Assembly (NCBI RefSeq): GCF_001886185.1
Contig: NZ_JXLA01000004.1
Coordinates: forward strand, 98,392-162,391
From: Enterococcus raffinosus
Lineage (GTDB): Bacteria > Bacillota > Bacilli > Lactobacillales > Enterococcaceae
Length of the DNA stretch: 64,000 bases
Reading direction: 5' to 3'
Both the position numbers and the translations under genes were made by a program. The notes under the pieces are model-generated. The model saw only the letters and a list, made by a program, of their open reading frames with translations. It had not been told where the DNA came from and ran no database searches. This document shows, piece by piece, positions 1 through 9,635 of the stretch. Position 1 is the stretch's first letter, and every line of letters begins with the position of its first letter.

Positions 1-2840
1 TGTAAATAGGTCAATGCATTATCCAATTTCAGCTCGTACCGGTTTTTTTGAACATCTGCCTGTGATTGTCTTGCAAGCAATTGTTTTTGTTCCCTATTGG
101 CTTCAGTTAATGCACTATCAGACTGATCCACTTGTTTCTGTAAGTCCTGACGCGATTCCTTCCACAAAGTCAACTGCTCTTGCAAATGCTCTTTCGCCGT
201 GGACAACTCTGTTAGGCGCTGATTTAAGCTTTCTTCAGTTTCCTCATGATCTGACGAATCACTAGAGAGTGCTAATATTTGGTTTTCCAGACTCATAATC
301 TGACCCGTCAACTCATTCATCTGACTTTCAAAGCTTATAGCTTGTCGTTCTAGATACAGTAACCGCTCATCTAATACAGCGTAATCCGCTTGAAGACGAC
401 TTAATTCAGCATTGATATTTGCGCGTTTTTCTTCTAACTGATCGCTTTCTTCATTCATCTGCTGAATTTCTTGATTGATTCGTTCTTGCTGCGTCTTCAA
501 TTCAACCTGTTGAATTTCTAAAGCTTCTTTTTGTGTTTGATAGTCATTCAAAAAGCTTTCTAATTCCTTAGCTTCATACGAGAATAACGCTTGCTCTTTC
601 TGCAAACGCGCCAACTCAGTGCTAACCTGTTCTTCATTGTTTTGTGCTTCCTGATAGGCTAACCGTGTTAGCTCCCCTTGCGTTCGCAAAGATTCAAGTG
701 TATCTGTTTGCTCCGCTACTTTTGTTTGTAGCTCCTGAACAAATTTTTCCTTTGTCTGCAACGCTTGATTAATTTCCTCATAGCGTTTCGTCCATTCTTC
801 CAATTCATGACCTTGGTTGAATAAGTTCCCACGATTCCCTTGCTTCGTCGCACCACCAGTCATGGAGCCGCCGGCATTCATCACATCCCCATCCAATGAG
901 ACCACTCGAACTTGATATCTTAATTGCCGAGCAAGCTGATTGGCACAGTTTAGATCTTTGGCGATTACAATAGCGCCCAAGAGATTCTCCATAACAGGTG
1001 CAACATTCTCAGGAAATGATACTAACTCACTTGCAACTCCTAAAAAGCCAGCTTCATCCTTAATTGCCTGATATTGATGAGCTCCTAAGCTTCGTGGCTT
1101 AATCGTCGTTAACGGCAAGAAAGTTCCCCGGCCGCTGCGTTGTCTCTTTAAAAAAGTAATACCTTGACGGGCATCCTTTTCATTTTCTACGATGATATGC
1201 TGTGAAGATGCACCTAAAGCTGTTTCAATCGCCAAAGTGTATTCTTTGGGTACCTGAATCAATTCTGCCACTGCACCAACAATTCCGCTTAGCTGGTCCT
1301 TGTGCTGCAAGACACTACGTACCCCTTGATAAAAGCCGCTATAATTCTCTTGAATTTCTTGCAGACTCTTTTGTCGTGCGCGCGCTTGCTGGACCTGACT
1401 CATCAAATCATACATCAGCTGCTGCTCTTTTTGCAGTTGCTGCTGCGCCGCATTTTTTTCTTCTGCTAACCGTCGATAGTTTTCCTGCTCTTCTTTCAAC
1501 TGTTTCTCTAAGTCTTGACACTTAGTTTGTGCGGTTGTTTGTTGTGCTGTCAATGCTTCCAATTGCTCTTTTAACGCTTCAAAGCGACTCATGCTTTGTT
1601 GGTTCTTTGCTTTTTCTTGCGAGTATTGGCGCTCTAAATATTTCAATTCATTGCTGACATTCGCTGATTCTTGCATCAATTCTACGTAAGTGCCACGTAG
1701 ATCCTCTAATAATTCTTTGGGAGATTTTTGATATTTCTCAGCTTCCGAAGTTAACTCTTGAATCTTTTCCTCTAACGCCAGTTTTTCGGCTTGCTTATCC
1801 TTCTGCTGCGCTTGAACATCCTGCAGGTTCAATTGTGCTTCTGCTTTTTTCTTGCGCTGTTCTTCTAATGTTGTTCGATATTCCGCGCTAGTTTTTTGGG
1901 TATTCTTTGAACGTTCACTCAATAGTTCCTTCTGGCCTTCTGCTTGCTTCAAGGCCTCTGACAAATGGAGTAATTGCTGCTGACCGGTTTCCAGTTGTTC
2001 ATCCAAAGTTCCACGTTTTTCTCGTAGTGTGCCTAATTGCACTTCTGTTTGTTGAATAAACTGGCTTTTTTCTTCGACTATTTTGGACAATGTATCAAAA
2101 TCAGTTTTAGCTGATTGCCAAGAATCTCGCGTTTGCTTAATTTTGGCTACCATCAAACTGACATCCGTAGCTGTCAATTCTTTTTTTAGCGCTAAAAACT
2201 CCTTGGCTGCTTCACTTTGAGCAGCTAAAGGAGTCAGCTGATCCTCTAATTCATAAATAATATCCTGAACGCGGCTTAGATTATCTTCTGTCTCGAAAAG
2301 CTTTTGTTCGGCTTTACGCTTTCGTTGCTTATATTTCAAGACACCTGCGGCTTCCTCGAAAATTCCGCGACGATCCTCCGGTTTGCTGGAAAAAATCGCC
2401 TCTACTTTTCCTTGAGAAATAATCGAGAAGGATTCTTTTCCTAACCCAGAGTCCATAAAAAGGTCTTGGATATCTTTTAAACGACAAGCTTTTTTATTAA
2501 TGAAAAAATCGCTTTCTCCCGTTCGTCGATAACGTCTCGTCACACTGACTTCACTAAAGGCTAACGGTAAATAGTGATCCGTATTGTCCAACACTACGGT
2601 CACCTCAGCGATATTTAACTGTTTTCGCGATTCTGAACCAGCGAAGATGATATCGGGCATTTTGCCTCCCCGCAGGCTCTTTGCAGATTGTTCGCCTAAA
2701 ACCCAGCGAATCGCTTCAGTAATATTACTTTTCCCGCTGCCGTTTGGTCCAATAACCGCCGTTACGCCCTTTTCAAACTCGATCTTTGTTCGATCGGCGA
2801 AGGATTTAAAACCAGCGATCTCAATTCGTTTTAAATACAA
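1..2840 (-). CDS. smc: Chromosome partition protein SMC, C-terminus cut by window edge
   Basis: SMC ATPase, the core of the condensin-like complex with ScpA and ScpB that compacts and separates chromosomes. The reading frame starts at a TTG (2838-2840) six bases after a perfect AGGAGG, giving an N-terminus MYLKRIEIAGFKSF typical of the family; no ATG start fits. Walker A GPNGSGKSN is at about residues 31-39, followed by the Q-loop region (ISQGKVE). Long coiled-coil sequence rich in Glu, Gln and Lys follows, then a hinge ending near residue 670 (GGSMTGGATKQGN), then the return coil. About 946 residues lie in the window; the family is usually near 1190, so the C-terminal ATPase half lies beyond base 1. 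Downstream of rnc, as in many Firmicutes. Confidence 0.95.
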   Translation of the reverse strand, partial: MYLKRIEIAGFKSFADRTKIEFEKGVTAVIGPNGSGKSNITEAIRWVLGEQSAKSLRGGKMPDIIFAGSESRKQLNIAEVTVVLDNTDHYLPLAFSEVSVTRRYRRTGESDFFINKKACRLKDIQDLFMDSGLGKESFSIISQGKVEAIFSSKPEDRRGIFEEAAGVLKYKQRKRKAEQKLFETEDNLSRVQDIIYELEDQLTPLAAQSEAAKEFLALKKELTATDVSLMVAKIKQTRDSWQSAKTDFDTLSKIVEEKSQFIQQTEVQLGTLREKRGTLDEQLETGQQQLLHLSEALKQAEGQKELLSERSKNTQKTSAEYRTTLEEQRKKKAEAQLNLQDVQAQQKDKQAEKLALEEKIQELTSEAEKYQKSPKELLEDLRGTYVELMQESANVSNELKYLERQYSQEKAKNQQSMSRFEALKEQLEALTAQQTTAQTKCQDLEKQLKEEQENYRRLAEEKNAAQQQLQKEQQLMYDLMSQVQQARARQKSLQEIQENYSGFYQGVRSVLQHKDQLSGIVGAVAELIQVPKEYTLAIETALGASSQHIIVENEKDARQGITFLKRQRSGRGTFLPLTTIKPRSLGAHQYQAIKDEAGFLGVASELVSFPENVAPVMENLLGAIVIAKDLNCANQLARQLRYQVRVVSLDGDVMNAGGSMTGGATKQGNRGNLFNQGHELEEWTKRYEEINQALQTKEKFVQELQTKVAEQTDTLESLRTQGELTRLAYQEAQNNEEQVSTELARLQKEQALFSYEAKELESFLNDYQTQKEALEIQQVELKTQQERINQEIQQMNEESDQLEEKRANINAELSRLQADYAVLDERLLYLERQAISFESQMNELTGQIMSLENQILALSSDSSDHEETEESLNQRLTELSTAKEHLQEQLTLWKESRQDLQKQVDQSDSALTEANREQKQLLARQSQADVQKNRYELKLDNALTYL

Positions 2841-2881
2841 AATGTTCCTCCTATACTTTCATAAAAAGAGCTATACGAACT

Positions 2882-2907
2882 TGCACAGCAACGACAGTTG
2901 CTGTGCA
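2882..2907 (-). promoter_or_regulatory. Perfect 11-bp hairpin between rnc and smc
   Basis: Arms 2882-2892 and 2897-2907 are exact reverse complements with a four-base loop. No long T-run follows directly on either strand, so it is a weak candidate for a terminator. It lies about 40 bases before the smc start and about 100 bases after rnc, so it may be an attenuator, a stabilising stem or an RNase III processing site. Function is inference. Confidence 0.45.
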
Positions 2908-3003
2908 TCCCTTTTGTTAAGCAGAAATAACTGTTGACTTTACCTTTAAGATATGTCGTAGTTCTACGTCTGCCTCATCTATTTTGATACGTAAAACAAC
3001 GTC

Positions 3004-3699
3004 TTATTTAGCTGCAATTTTTATTAATGCTTTTTCCGCTGCATCTTGTTCTGCCAATTTTTTAGATTTCCCTTGACCTGAACCAATCAATTCATCATCA
3101 GCATACACATCAATCGTAAAAATCCGCTCATGGGCTGGGCCCTCTTCATTCACTAATCGATAATCGATCGATACGTCCCCACCTTTTTGCAAAACTTCCT
3201 GCAAACGAGTCTTATGATCCATTTCTCTTGTAAAGACTCCTGCCTCAATTTTCGGAAAGACAACGGTTTGAATGAAACGTAGAGCCACATCATAGCCTTG
3301 ATCTAGATACAAAGCACCTAAAAATGCCTCAAACAAGTCACACAAGAGTGCTGCACGCTCACGACCGCCAGAATTCTCTTCGCCCTTTCCTAACAGGATA
3401 TAGTGATCAAAATGACATTCTTTCGCAAATTTTGATAAACTTTCTTCCCTTACAATTGCCGAACGCAGCCGAGTTAAGCGGCCTTCTGGCAAATTTGGAT
3501 AATGGTGATACAAATAGTCCGATACTTGAATTTCTAAGACAGCGTCCCCTAAAAATTCTAACCGTTCATTATCTGAGATGTTCATGTTACGGTGTTCATT
3601 CACATATGATGAGTGGGTAAACGCCTGCTCTAATAAGTTCACATCGTGAAAAACGATGCCGTAGTTTTCTTTCAATTCATTGATCAACTGTGTATCCAT
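3004..3699 (-). CDS. rnc: Ribonuclease III
   Basis: Endoribonuclease cutting double-stranded RNA, acting on rRNA precursors and structured mRNAs. The protein has 231 residues, normal for the family. The signature NERLEFLGD at residues 44-52 carries the metal-binding acidic residues of the catalytic domain (about 1-150); a double-stranded RNA binding domain fills about 158-229, ending in KKLAEQDAAEKAL. The ATG is eight bases after AAAGGA. It lies between the ACP gene, which ends in its own terminator, and smc, so it may have its own promoter in the 3700-3830 gap. Confidence 0.97.
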   Translation of the reverse strand: MDTQLINELKENYGIVFHDVNLLEQAFTHSSYVNEHRNMNISDNERLEFLGDAVLEIQVSDYLYHHYPNLPEGRLTRLRSAIVREESLSKFAKECHFDHYILLGKGEENSGGRERAALLCDLFEAFLGALYLDQGYDVALRFIQTVVFPKIEAGVFTREMDHKTRLQEVLQKGGDVSIDYRLVNEEGPAHERIFTIDVYADDELIGSGQGKSKKLAEQDAAEKALIKIAAK

Positions 3700-3828
3700 G
3701 GGCTCATTCCTTTTTTTGAGATTTCCATCACGCTTTATTATACTGTTTTTTCTAGGATTTTTAAATCAGAAGTCATGATAGTAAGAAATTTTCAAAAAAT
3801 GATCGACCTTCATCTCTCTTTTATTACA

Positions 3829-3858
3829 CAAAAAAATACACCAGCAATTGCCGGTGTA
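3829..3858 (-). terminator. Intrinsic terminator after the ACP gene
   Basis: Arms 3837-3847 and 3848-3858 form an 11-bp stem with one G-U pair, and a run of seven T on the minus strand follows. It begins a few bases after the acyl carrier protein stop codon, so the plsX-acp transcript probably ends here. Confidence 0.85.
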
Positions 3859-3866
3859 CCACTTTG

Positions 3867-4118
3867 TTAAGCTTGGTTGTTTTCCACAATGTAATCAACT
3901 GCAGCTCCAACTGTTTCAATTTTTTCAGCATCTTCATCAGAAATTTCTGTTCCGAATTCATCTTCTAATTCTAGAACAAATTCCATAATACTGATTGAAT
4001 CTGCATTTAAGTCGTCTTTTATACTCAATTCAAGTGTTACCTTGTCTTTATCAATTTCAAAGTGATTTGAAATTATTTCAGCAACTTTGCTAAATACTTC
4101 TTCACGAGTCAACAACAT
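3867..4118 (-). CDS. Acyl carrier protein, auxiliary (AcpB-like) type beside plsX
   Basis: Small acidic carrier of acyl chains on 4'-phosphopantetheine. The attachment serine is Ser41 in the motif DSIS, where most ACPs have DSL. From established knowledge, Enterococcus faecalis has a second, atypical ACP (AcpB) encoded with plsX and linked to the response to exogenous fatty acids; the location and motif here suggest the same protein. The start is uncertain: the ATG at 4116-4118 sits only three bases after GGAGG, while the two following TTG codons are six and nine bases away, so the true N-terminus may be one or two residues shorter. 83 residues as drawn. Confidence 0.9.
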   Translation of the reverse strand: MLLTREEVFSKVAEIISNHFEIDKDKVTLELSIKDDLNADSISIMEFVLELEDEFGTEISDEDAEKIETVGAAVDYIVENNQA

Positions 4119-4229
4119 TCACCTCCACTTGATCAACTAATATTCGTCTATGTTTTACCAGAAGGTCACAGTTCATTTTACTGATGTTTGTGCCCTTTGT
4201 CTACCTTTTTCGGTAAATTGTCACCCTGC

Positions 4230-5231
4230 TTATTCGCCCTTAGGTGTTTCAAAAAACTGGACCAATTGCCCAACCACATTCGTTTCAAGCATCGTATGAA
4301 TTTGATCAATCGTATTAGCTACTGCTTCTGGACCGGTAGAACCGTGTGTTTTAATCACTGGTGCCTTCAGACCAAACAACACTGCACCGCCATGAGAAGA
4401 ATAGTCCAATTTGTCTTTTAAGCCATAAAGCGTATCTTTTAACATCAGTGCTCCAAATTTCCCTTTGACACCTGCCTCATTGATACTGCCTTTAATCAAG
4501 CTCATCAGACCCATTGCTGTTCCCTCGATTGTTTTTAAAACCGCGTTTCCTGTAAAGCCATCTGTAACAACGACATCAGCGGCACCATTTAACAGCTCTC
4601 TAGCTTCCACATTGCCGATAAAGTCGATGCTCTCTTCAGCTTGCAATAGTTTAAATGCTTCTTTTGTTAATTCACTGCCTTTTGTTTCTTCAGTCCCGTT
4701 GTTTAAAAGTCCGACACGAGGGCTTTCAATACCACGAACATGTTTTGCATAGAATGAACCCAAAATCGCATATTGGTGAAGATGCTCTGCTTTGTTTTCT
4801 GCATTCGCTCCTAGGTCCAGCATGTCGAATCCGCTGTTGCTATTTAAAACAGGCAAAGTAGACATCAACCCAGGACGTTCGATTCCTTTGATCCTTCCTA
4901 CTACAAATAGCCCAGCAGCTAACAACGCTCCTGTATTTCCTGCAGAAAAAATCGCATCTGCCTTCCCTTCTTTGACCGCTTGCGCTGCCAAAACCATTGA
5001 AGCATTTTTCTTGCGACGAATAGCCTTAACAGGCTCATCATCACTATTAATTTTTTCATCTGTGTGGATAATCGTAATATTCTTTTCGTTAGTTACATAT
5101 TGACGAATAGCGTCTTCTTTTCCATATAATTGGAACTCGATTTCCGGGTGATTTTGTTGTGCTAACATCACACCCTCCACGATAGCTTTAGGTGCGAAAT
5201 CTCCGCCCATTGCATCTACAGCAATTTTCAT
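4230..5231 (-). CDS. plsX: Phosphate acyltransferase PlsX
   Basis: Interconverts acyl-ACP and acyl phosphate, feeding PlsY for lysophosphatidate synthesis at the membrane. The 333-residue protein starts [14 protein letters not shown] and has [13 protein letters not shown] near residues 95-107 and the usual C-terminal [11 protein letters not shown] stretch. It lies between recG and the ACP gene and is probably co-transcribed with the latter. With fakA nearby, the cluster supplies both routes to acyl phosphate: from ACP via PlsX and from free fatty acids via FakA/FakB. Confidence 0.97.
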   Translation of the reverse strand: MKIAVDAMGGDFAPKAIVEGVMLAQQNHPEIEFQLYGKEDAIRQYVTNEKNITIIHTDEKINSDDEPVKAIRRKKNASMVLAAQAVKEGKADAIFSAGNTGALLAAGLFVVGRIKGIERPGLMSTLPVLNSNSGFDMLDLGANAENKAEHLHQYAILGSFYAKHVRGIESPRVGLLNNGTEETKGSELTKEAFKLLQAEESIDFIGNVEARELLNGAADVVVTDGFTGNAVLKTIEGTAMGLMSLIKGSINEAGVKGKFGALMLKDTLYGLKDKLDYSSHGGAVLFGLKAPVIKTHGSTGPEAVANTIDQIHTMLETNVVGQLVQFFETPKGE

Positions 5232-5345
5232 GAGAACACTCTCTCCTTTTTTTCAATAAATTCATATTTAATCCGTGTCCCATTTGCCTTTTATATCATC
5301 CAAAACGGTAATGGGAGTCTTTAATTTTTTCTACAGTATAGCATA

Positions 5346-7379
5346 CTAATCGAAATATGTTTCGCCAGTTTCATCCGGTTTTAAGGTCTTTGCTAATGGT
5401 GCAAAGGCTGGCTGCTCACGCCAATTATCTACTTGCCAAATCTGATTGGCCTCGTCCCTCGCTACTTCTAATACGTTGGCATCATTTACCAGATCCGCAA
5501 TTAAAAATTGCGGCAACCCGGATTGACGGAAGCCGAAAACTTCCCCAGGTCCGCGTAATTCTAAATCTTTTTCACTTAAGACAAATCCATTATTTGTTTC
5601 AGTCATGATCTTCATACGTTCCTTGCCCAGCTCATTTTTAGGACTAGCAACTAAAATACAATAAGAAGCATCTGAACCACGGCCCACACGACCACGTAAT
5701 TGATGAAGCTGTGCCAAACCAAAACGATCCGCATCCATGATAAACATCACAGTCGCGTTTGGAACGTTGACTCCCACTTCAATAACGGTGGTAGAAACTA
5801 AAATTTGGCTTTGATTATCCTTGAATGCTTCCATAATCGCATCTTTTTCGGAATTCTTCATTTTTCCGTGTAATAGACTAACCTGATAAGTCGGTGCATA
5901 GTACTCCTTCAAATGCTCATAAATTTCAGTCGCATTCTTCACGTCCAACGCTTCAGACTCCTCAATTAAAGGACAAATCACATACAACTGATGACCAGCC
6001 TGCAATTCTTGTTTTGCCCAATCTAAGGTATGCTCCAATTGTTTAGGCTTAATCCAACTGGTTTTGACGGGAATTCGCCCCGCAGGCATTTGATCAATAA
6101 CAGAAACATCCATCTCTCCATAGGCTGTGATCGCCAATGTCCGTGGAATCGGTGTCGCTGTCATGAATAAAACATCAGGGTGTAGCCCTTTTTCTCGCAA
6201 GACTCGCCGCTGATTTACCCCAAATCGGTGTTGTTCATCCGTGATAACTAATCCCAGATTAGCAAATTGGACATCGTCTTGAATTAAAGCGTGTGTCCCA
6301 ATGACCACATCTATTTCGCCATTTTGTAAGCCTGCGAGAATCGCTCGTCGCTCTTTTGTTTTCGTTGAACCGGTCAATAGTGCTGTCGTCAGCTCCAACG
6401 GATCAAACAGTTGATTCAGACTTTCTAAGTGCTGCTGCGCCAGAATTTCCGTTGGCACCATTAAAGCTCCTTGAAACCCTGCTGTCATTGTCGCGTATAA
6501 AGCAATGGCGGCCACTACTGTTTTTCCGCTCCCAACATCTCCCTGCAGCAAACGCTGCATATGTTTTTTACTTCGTAAATCATAACAAATTTCATTGGTT
6601 ACCCGTTTTTGCGCGTCTGTTAACTCAAAAGGCAGCCTTTGAGTAAATTGTTTTAATCGTTCTACATCGTAACGAATTGCGATCCCATTCTTTTCACTGC
6701 GCTCACTATTCTTTAATCCCTGCATTCTCATTTGGAATAGGAAAAACTCTTCAAAAACAACTCGCCGTTTGGCTTGTTGGCTTTCTGCCGGATTTTTAGG
6801 AAAATGCATCGCTCGCATCGCTTGCTTTCTTGGCATTAAGCGATACTTTTCCAAAAGATATTCAGGCAGGTTTTCCATCACTTGATCACCAAATTTTTCA
6901 AAAGCAGCCTTAATTAAGTCAATCAAGGTACTTTGTCGAATCGCTTTCGTCACATGATAGATGGGTGCATATTCTTCTGTTTGTTTGCCGCCTAAAATCT
7001 TCATTCCAGTTAATGACTTACGCTTCGCATCCCATTTTCCATAAACGGCTAGCTCTTCACCGACTTCAACTTTATCTTTTAAGTAAGGCTGATTAAAAAA
7101 AGAAACCATAAATACGGCGTGATCTTGCATCATCCGAAACTGAAGACGGCTTTTTTTGTAGCCAAAGCGGCTAACTACGGGTGCCGAGACAATGACACCT
7201 TTTAATGTAACCTTCTCTTGATCGTTGATCTCTAATAAATTTTTTTCTTGAATGTCTTCATAACGAAAAGGGTAATAGCTTAATAGATCTTCAATCGTTA
7301 AAATCCCTAAGTCAGCTAACGTTTGCGCACGTTTCGGCCCTACACCTGGTAATACCGAAACAGATTCTTGGATCGTCAT
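5346..7379 (-). CDS. recG: ATP-dependent DNA helicase RecG
   Basis: Branch-migration helicase that remodels stalled forks and Holliday junctions. The protein has 677 residues: a wedge/OB domain in the first 150 or so, Walker A GDVGSGKT at 280-287, the DEQH box at 381-384 and helicase C motifs with QLRGRVGRG. An upstream in-frame TTG would add 15 residues, but the ATG at 7377-7379 has AGGGGG six bases upstream and gives the usual start MTIQESVSVLPGVGPKRAQ, so this start was chosen. The region before it contains one copy of the repeat described at 49163-49386. Confidence 0.97.
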   Translation of the reverse strand: MTIQESVSVLPGVGPKRAQTLADLGILTIEDLLSYYPFRYEDIQEKNLLEINDQEKVTLKGVIVSAPVVSRFGYKKSRLQFRMMQDHAVFMVSFFNQPYLKDKVEVGEELAVYGKWDAKRKSLTGMKILGGKQTEEYAPIYHVTKAIRQSTLIDLIKAAFEKFGDQVMENLPEYLLEKYRLMPRKQAMRAMHFPKNPAESQQAKRRVVFEEFFLFQMRMQGLKNSERSEKNGIAIRYDVERLKQFTQRLPFELTDAQKRVTNEICYDLRSKKHMQRLLQGDVGSGKTVVAAIALYATMTAGFQGALMVPTEILAQQHLESLNQLFDPLELTTALLTGSTKTKERRAILAGLQNGEIDVVIGTHALIQDDVQFANLGLVITDEQHRFGVNQRRVLREKGLHPDVLFMTATPIPRTLAITAYGEMDVSVIDQMPAGRIPVKTSWIKPKQLEHTLDWAKQELQAGHQLYVICPLIEESEALDVKNATEIYEHLKEYYAPTYQVSLLHGKMKNSEKDAIMEAFKDNQSQILVSTTVIEVGVNVPNATVMFIMDADRFGLAQLHQLRGRVGRGSDASYCILVASPKNELGKERMKIMTETNNGFVLSEKDLELRGPGEVFGFRQSGLPQFLIADLVNDANVLEVARDEANQIWQVDNWREQPAFAPLAKTLKPDETGETYFD

Positions 7380-7406
7380 CGTAATCCCCCTTTCGTTTTT
7401 GGCTTT

Positions 7407-7493
7407 CTGCTGTCTCGGAGTCAATAGCGCTATTTTTCGAAAATCACCTTATTCTCGCTCAGCATACGACTCCGCTAATTGTGTTTAAGCGAA
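7407..7493 (-). repeat. Structured intergenic repeat, copy R1 (fakA-recG gap)
   Basis: On the minus strand the copy reads: a stem-loop (CGCT/AGCG), then TATGCTGAGCGAGAATAAGG, then an AT-rich palindrome around TTTTCGAAAA, then CTCCGAGACAGCAG. These blocks match in order the better copies at 49278-49386, for example ATGCGAAGCGAGAATAAG and TTCCGAGATAGTTGCT. It lies in the leader of recG in the same orientation as the gene. Homology is judged by eye. Confidence 0.6.
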
Positions 7494-7506
7494 AATTCAA
7501 TTTGAC

Positions 7507-7545
7507 AAAAACAGGAGTGAGCCAGATATTCTTGGCCCACTCCCT
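7507..7545 (-). terminator. Intrinsic terminator after fakA
   Basis: Stem 7513-7524 with 7533-7543 (eleven pairs, one G-U), followed by a T-run on the minus strand. It lies about 15 bases after the fakA stop and separates the yloU-fakA unit from recG. Confidence 0.75.
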
Positions 7546-7560
7546 CCGACTTTTACTAAT

Positions 7561-9243
7561 TTATTCTGCTGAAAGCAAGTATGGATAAACGGGTTGGTTT
7601 CCTTCGTGAATCTCAACCTCTAAATCAGGATAGCTTGCTTCAATTGCTTCGCTTATTTTTTCAGCTTCTGCTTGGGTACCTTCAACACCTACGATGATCG
7701 TGATGATTTCGATATCCTCGCTGATCATTTTATTCAAGGTATCTAAGGTCGCTTGGTATTTATCTGCTTCTGAAAGAACGATTTTCCCATCAATCATCCC
7801 TAAGTAGTCGCCTTCATGAATCTCAACACCATCAATCGCTGTGTCACGAATCGCATTCGTAATTTGACCGCTAACTACTGAATCCAGCATCTCAGTCATT
7901 GATGTTTTATTATCCTCTAGGCTTTGATCCCCATTAAATGCCAACATCGCTGTCATTCCTTGAGAAACAGTTTTACTTGGTACTACTGCAACTGGAATTT
8001 CCGCAACTTCCGCTGCTTGATCTGCCGCCATAAAGATATTTTTGTTATTCGGCAAGACAATGACTTGGTCCGCATTGACTTCTTTGATAGCCTTCAAAAT
8101 ATCTTCTGTACTTGGATTCATGGTCTGACCGCCGCTGATGACATAAGAGACTCCTAGACTCTTGAATAATTCTTGGACTCCTTCACCGGCTGCAATAGCA
8201 ATCACTGCGTAAGGTTTATGCTCTGCTGGTGCTGCTTCAAAAGCTGCGACCTCTTCATCATGTTCTAAGATCGTTTCATGCTGTTGACGCATGTTATCCA
8301 CTTTAACTTTGATCAACGCACCAAATTTTTGTCCATAATTCATGACTTCGCCAGGATGTTCCGTGTGCACGTGTACTTTAACGATCTCGTCATCATTGAC
8401 CACCAACAGTGAATCGCCAATGCCATCCAAATAGTTACGGAAAGTATCGTAATCAAATTTACTATCAACGGTTGGTCCTTCCCCTAGACGAACCATAATT
8501 TCAGTACAATAGCCGAATTTGATGTCTTCTGTTGCTAGCTGTCCTTGAACACTGCGATGATGTTCCGCATTCACCATTTCATCCATTTCAGCTGGACTTG
8601 GCTCATACGTATCATCTGCTTGAAATTCGCCATTTAACGCACTCAAGAAGCCTTCATAAATGAACAATAACCCTTGTCCACCGCTATCAACTACACCAAC
8701 TTCTTTTAATACTGGCAGCATGTCAGGTGTTTTATCTAACGCTTTTTTTCCATATTTAACAACAGCTGACATGACTTCAACCACATCATCTGTTTGTTTC
8801 GCTTTACGTTCACCAGCTTTTGCTGATTCGCGAGCCACAGTTAAGATCGTCCCCTCTACGGGTTTCATCACTGCTTTATAGGCAGTCTCTACACCATGCA
8901 CTAATGCTTCTGCTAAATCTCGCGCATTTAATGTATCCACCTCTAAAATCTCTTTAGAAAAACCACGGAATAATTGTGACAAAATAACCCCGGAGTTTCC
9001 GCGAGCGCCCATCAATAATCCTTTTGCTAAAACATTAGCTAACTCTCCAACCTTTTCAGAAGCAGAATTGACAACGGCCGTTGCACCGCTAGTCATAGAT
9101 AGATTCATATTGGTCCCAGTATCACCATCCGGTACTGGAAATACATTTAATGAATTGACATATTCTGCATTGACTTGCAGACGTTTAGCGCCAGCCTCTA
9201 CCATTTCTTGGAATTGACTCGCGCTGATTTCTGTTACCTTCAC
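7561..9243 (-). CDS. fakA: Fatty acid kinase catalytic subunit FakA (YloV/DhaL family)
   Basis: Phosphorylates fatty acids bound to FakB, making acyl phosphate for PlsX and PlsY. The 560-residue protein begins with a DhaL-type kinase domain with the nucleotide and metal site FPVPDGDTGTNM at about residues 35-46 and GARGNSGV near 79-86, followed by the middle and DegV-like C-terminal parts of the family. The start is a GTG (9241-9243) preceded by GGAGG with suitable spacing. It follows yloU by about 30 bases, the usual pairing in Firmicutes. Older annotations call it a dihydroxyacetone kinase-like protein. Confidence 0.93.
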   Translation of the reverse strand: MKVTEISASQFQEMVEAGAKRLQVNAEYVNSLNVFPVPDGDTGTNMNLSMTSGATAVVNSASEKVGELANVLAKGLLMGARGNSGVILSQLFRGFSKEILEVDTLNARDLAEALVHGVETAYKAVMKPVEGTILTVARESAKAGERKAKQTDDVVEVMSAVVKYGKKALDKTPDMLPVLKEVGVVDSGGQGLLFIYEGFLSALNGEFQADDTYEPSPAEMDEMVNAEHHRSVQGQLATEDIKFGYCTEIMVRLGEGPTVDSKFDYDTFRNYLDGIGDSLLVVNDDEIVKVHVHTEHPGEVMNYGQKFGALIKVKVDNMRQQHETILEHDEEVAAFEAAPAEHKPYAVIAIAAGEGVQELFKSLGVSYVISGGQTMNPSTEDILKAIKEVNADQVIVLPNNKNIFMAADQAAEVAEIPVAVVPSKTVSQGMTAMLAFNGDQSLEDNKTSMTEMLDSVVSGQITNAIRDTAIDGVEIHEGDYLGMIDGKIVLSEADKYQATLDTLNKMISEDIEIITIIVGVEGTQAEAEKISEAIEASYPDLEVEIHEGNQPVYPYLLSAE

Positions 9244-9272
9244 TTACTTAGTCCTCCTTAAGAACGCTGCCC

Positions 9273-9635
9273 TTAATCAGGCAGAACACGTACACCTTGA
9301 ACATAGACATTCACTGAGTTGGCTGTAACCCCAAGCATCGTTTCCAAATTATATTTCACTTTTTCTTGGACATTGCGCGACACTTCTGAGATCTTCGTGC
9401 CGTAGCTGACGATCGTATAGACGTCGACTGCGATCCCGTTCTCCTCTTGACGTACTACGACGCCGCGTGAATAGTTTTCTTTTCTTAAAATTTCTGTGAT
9501 ATTGTCTTTGATTTGATTTTTACTAGCCATACCGACGATACCAAACACGTCAGTAACTGCACCGCCGACAACCGTCGCGATGACGTCGTTTGAAATTTCG
9601 ATCATACCAGTCTGTGTATTAATTTTCACAGCCAT
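9273..9635 (-). CDS. yloU: Asp23/Gls24 family envelope stress protein YloU
   Basis: A 120-residue Asp23/Gls24 family protein, typically encoded just upstream of fakA. The exact biochemical role is not settled; relatives are linked to cell envelope stress. An upstream in-frame start would add 12 residues (MGECAYLRRLTT), but the ATG at 9633-9635 has AAGGAGG nine bases upstream and gives the family start MAVKINTQTG, so it was chosen. The core has VVGGAVTDVFGIVGM and the C-terminal VNVYVQGVRV of the family. Confidence 0.92.
   Translation of the reverse strand: MAVKINTQTGMIEISNDVIATVVGGAVTDVFGIVGMASKNQIKDNITEILRKENYSRGVVVRQEENGIAVDVYTIVSYGTKISEVSRNVQEKVKYNLETMLGVTANSVNVYVQGVRVLPD

Noticed and set aside
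14..2937. Plus-strand open frames across the left end
   Set aside because: They are shadows of the minus-strand smc gene, which starts at a TTG and runs off the window edge.
5232..5345. FabT or FapR operator before plsX
   Set aside because: Only a loose CCCATT/AATGGG inverted repeat was found, not the known operator patterns.
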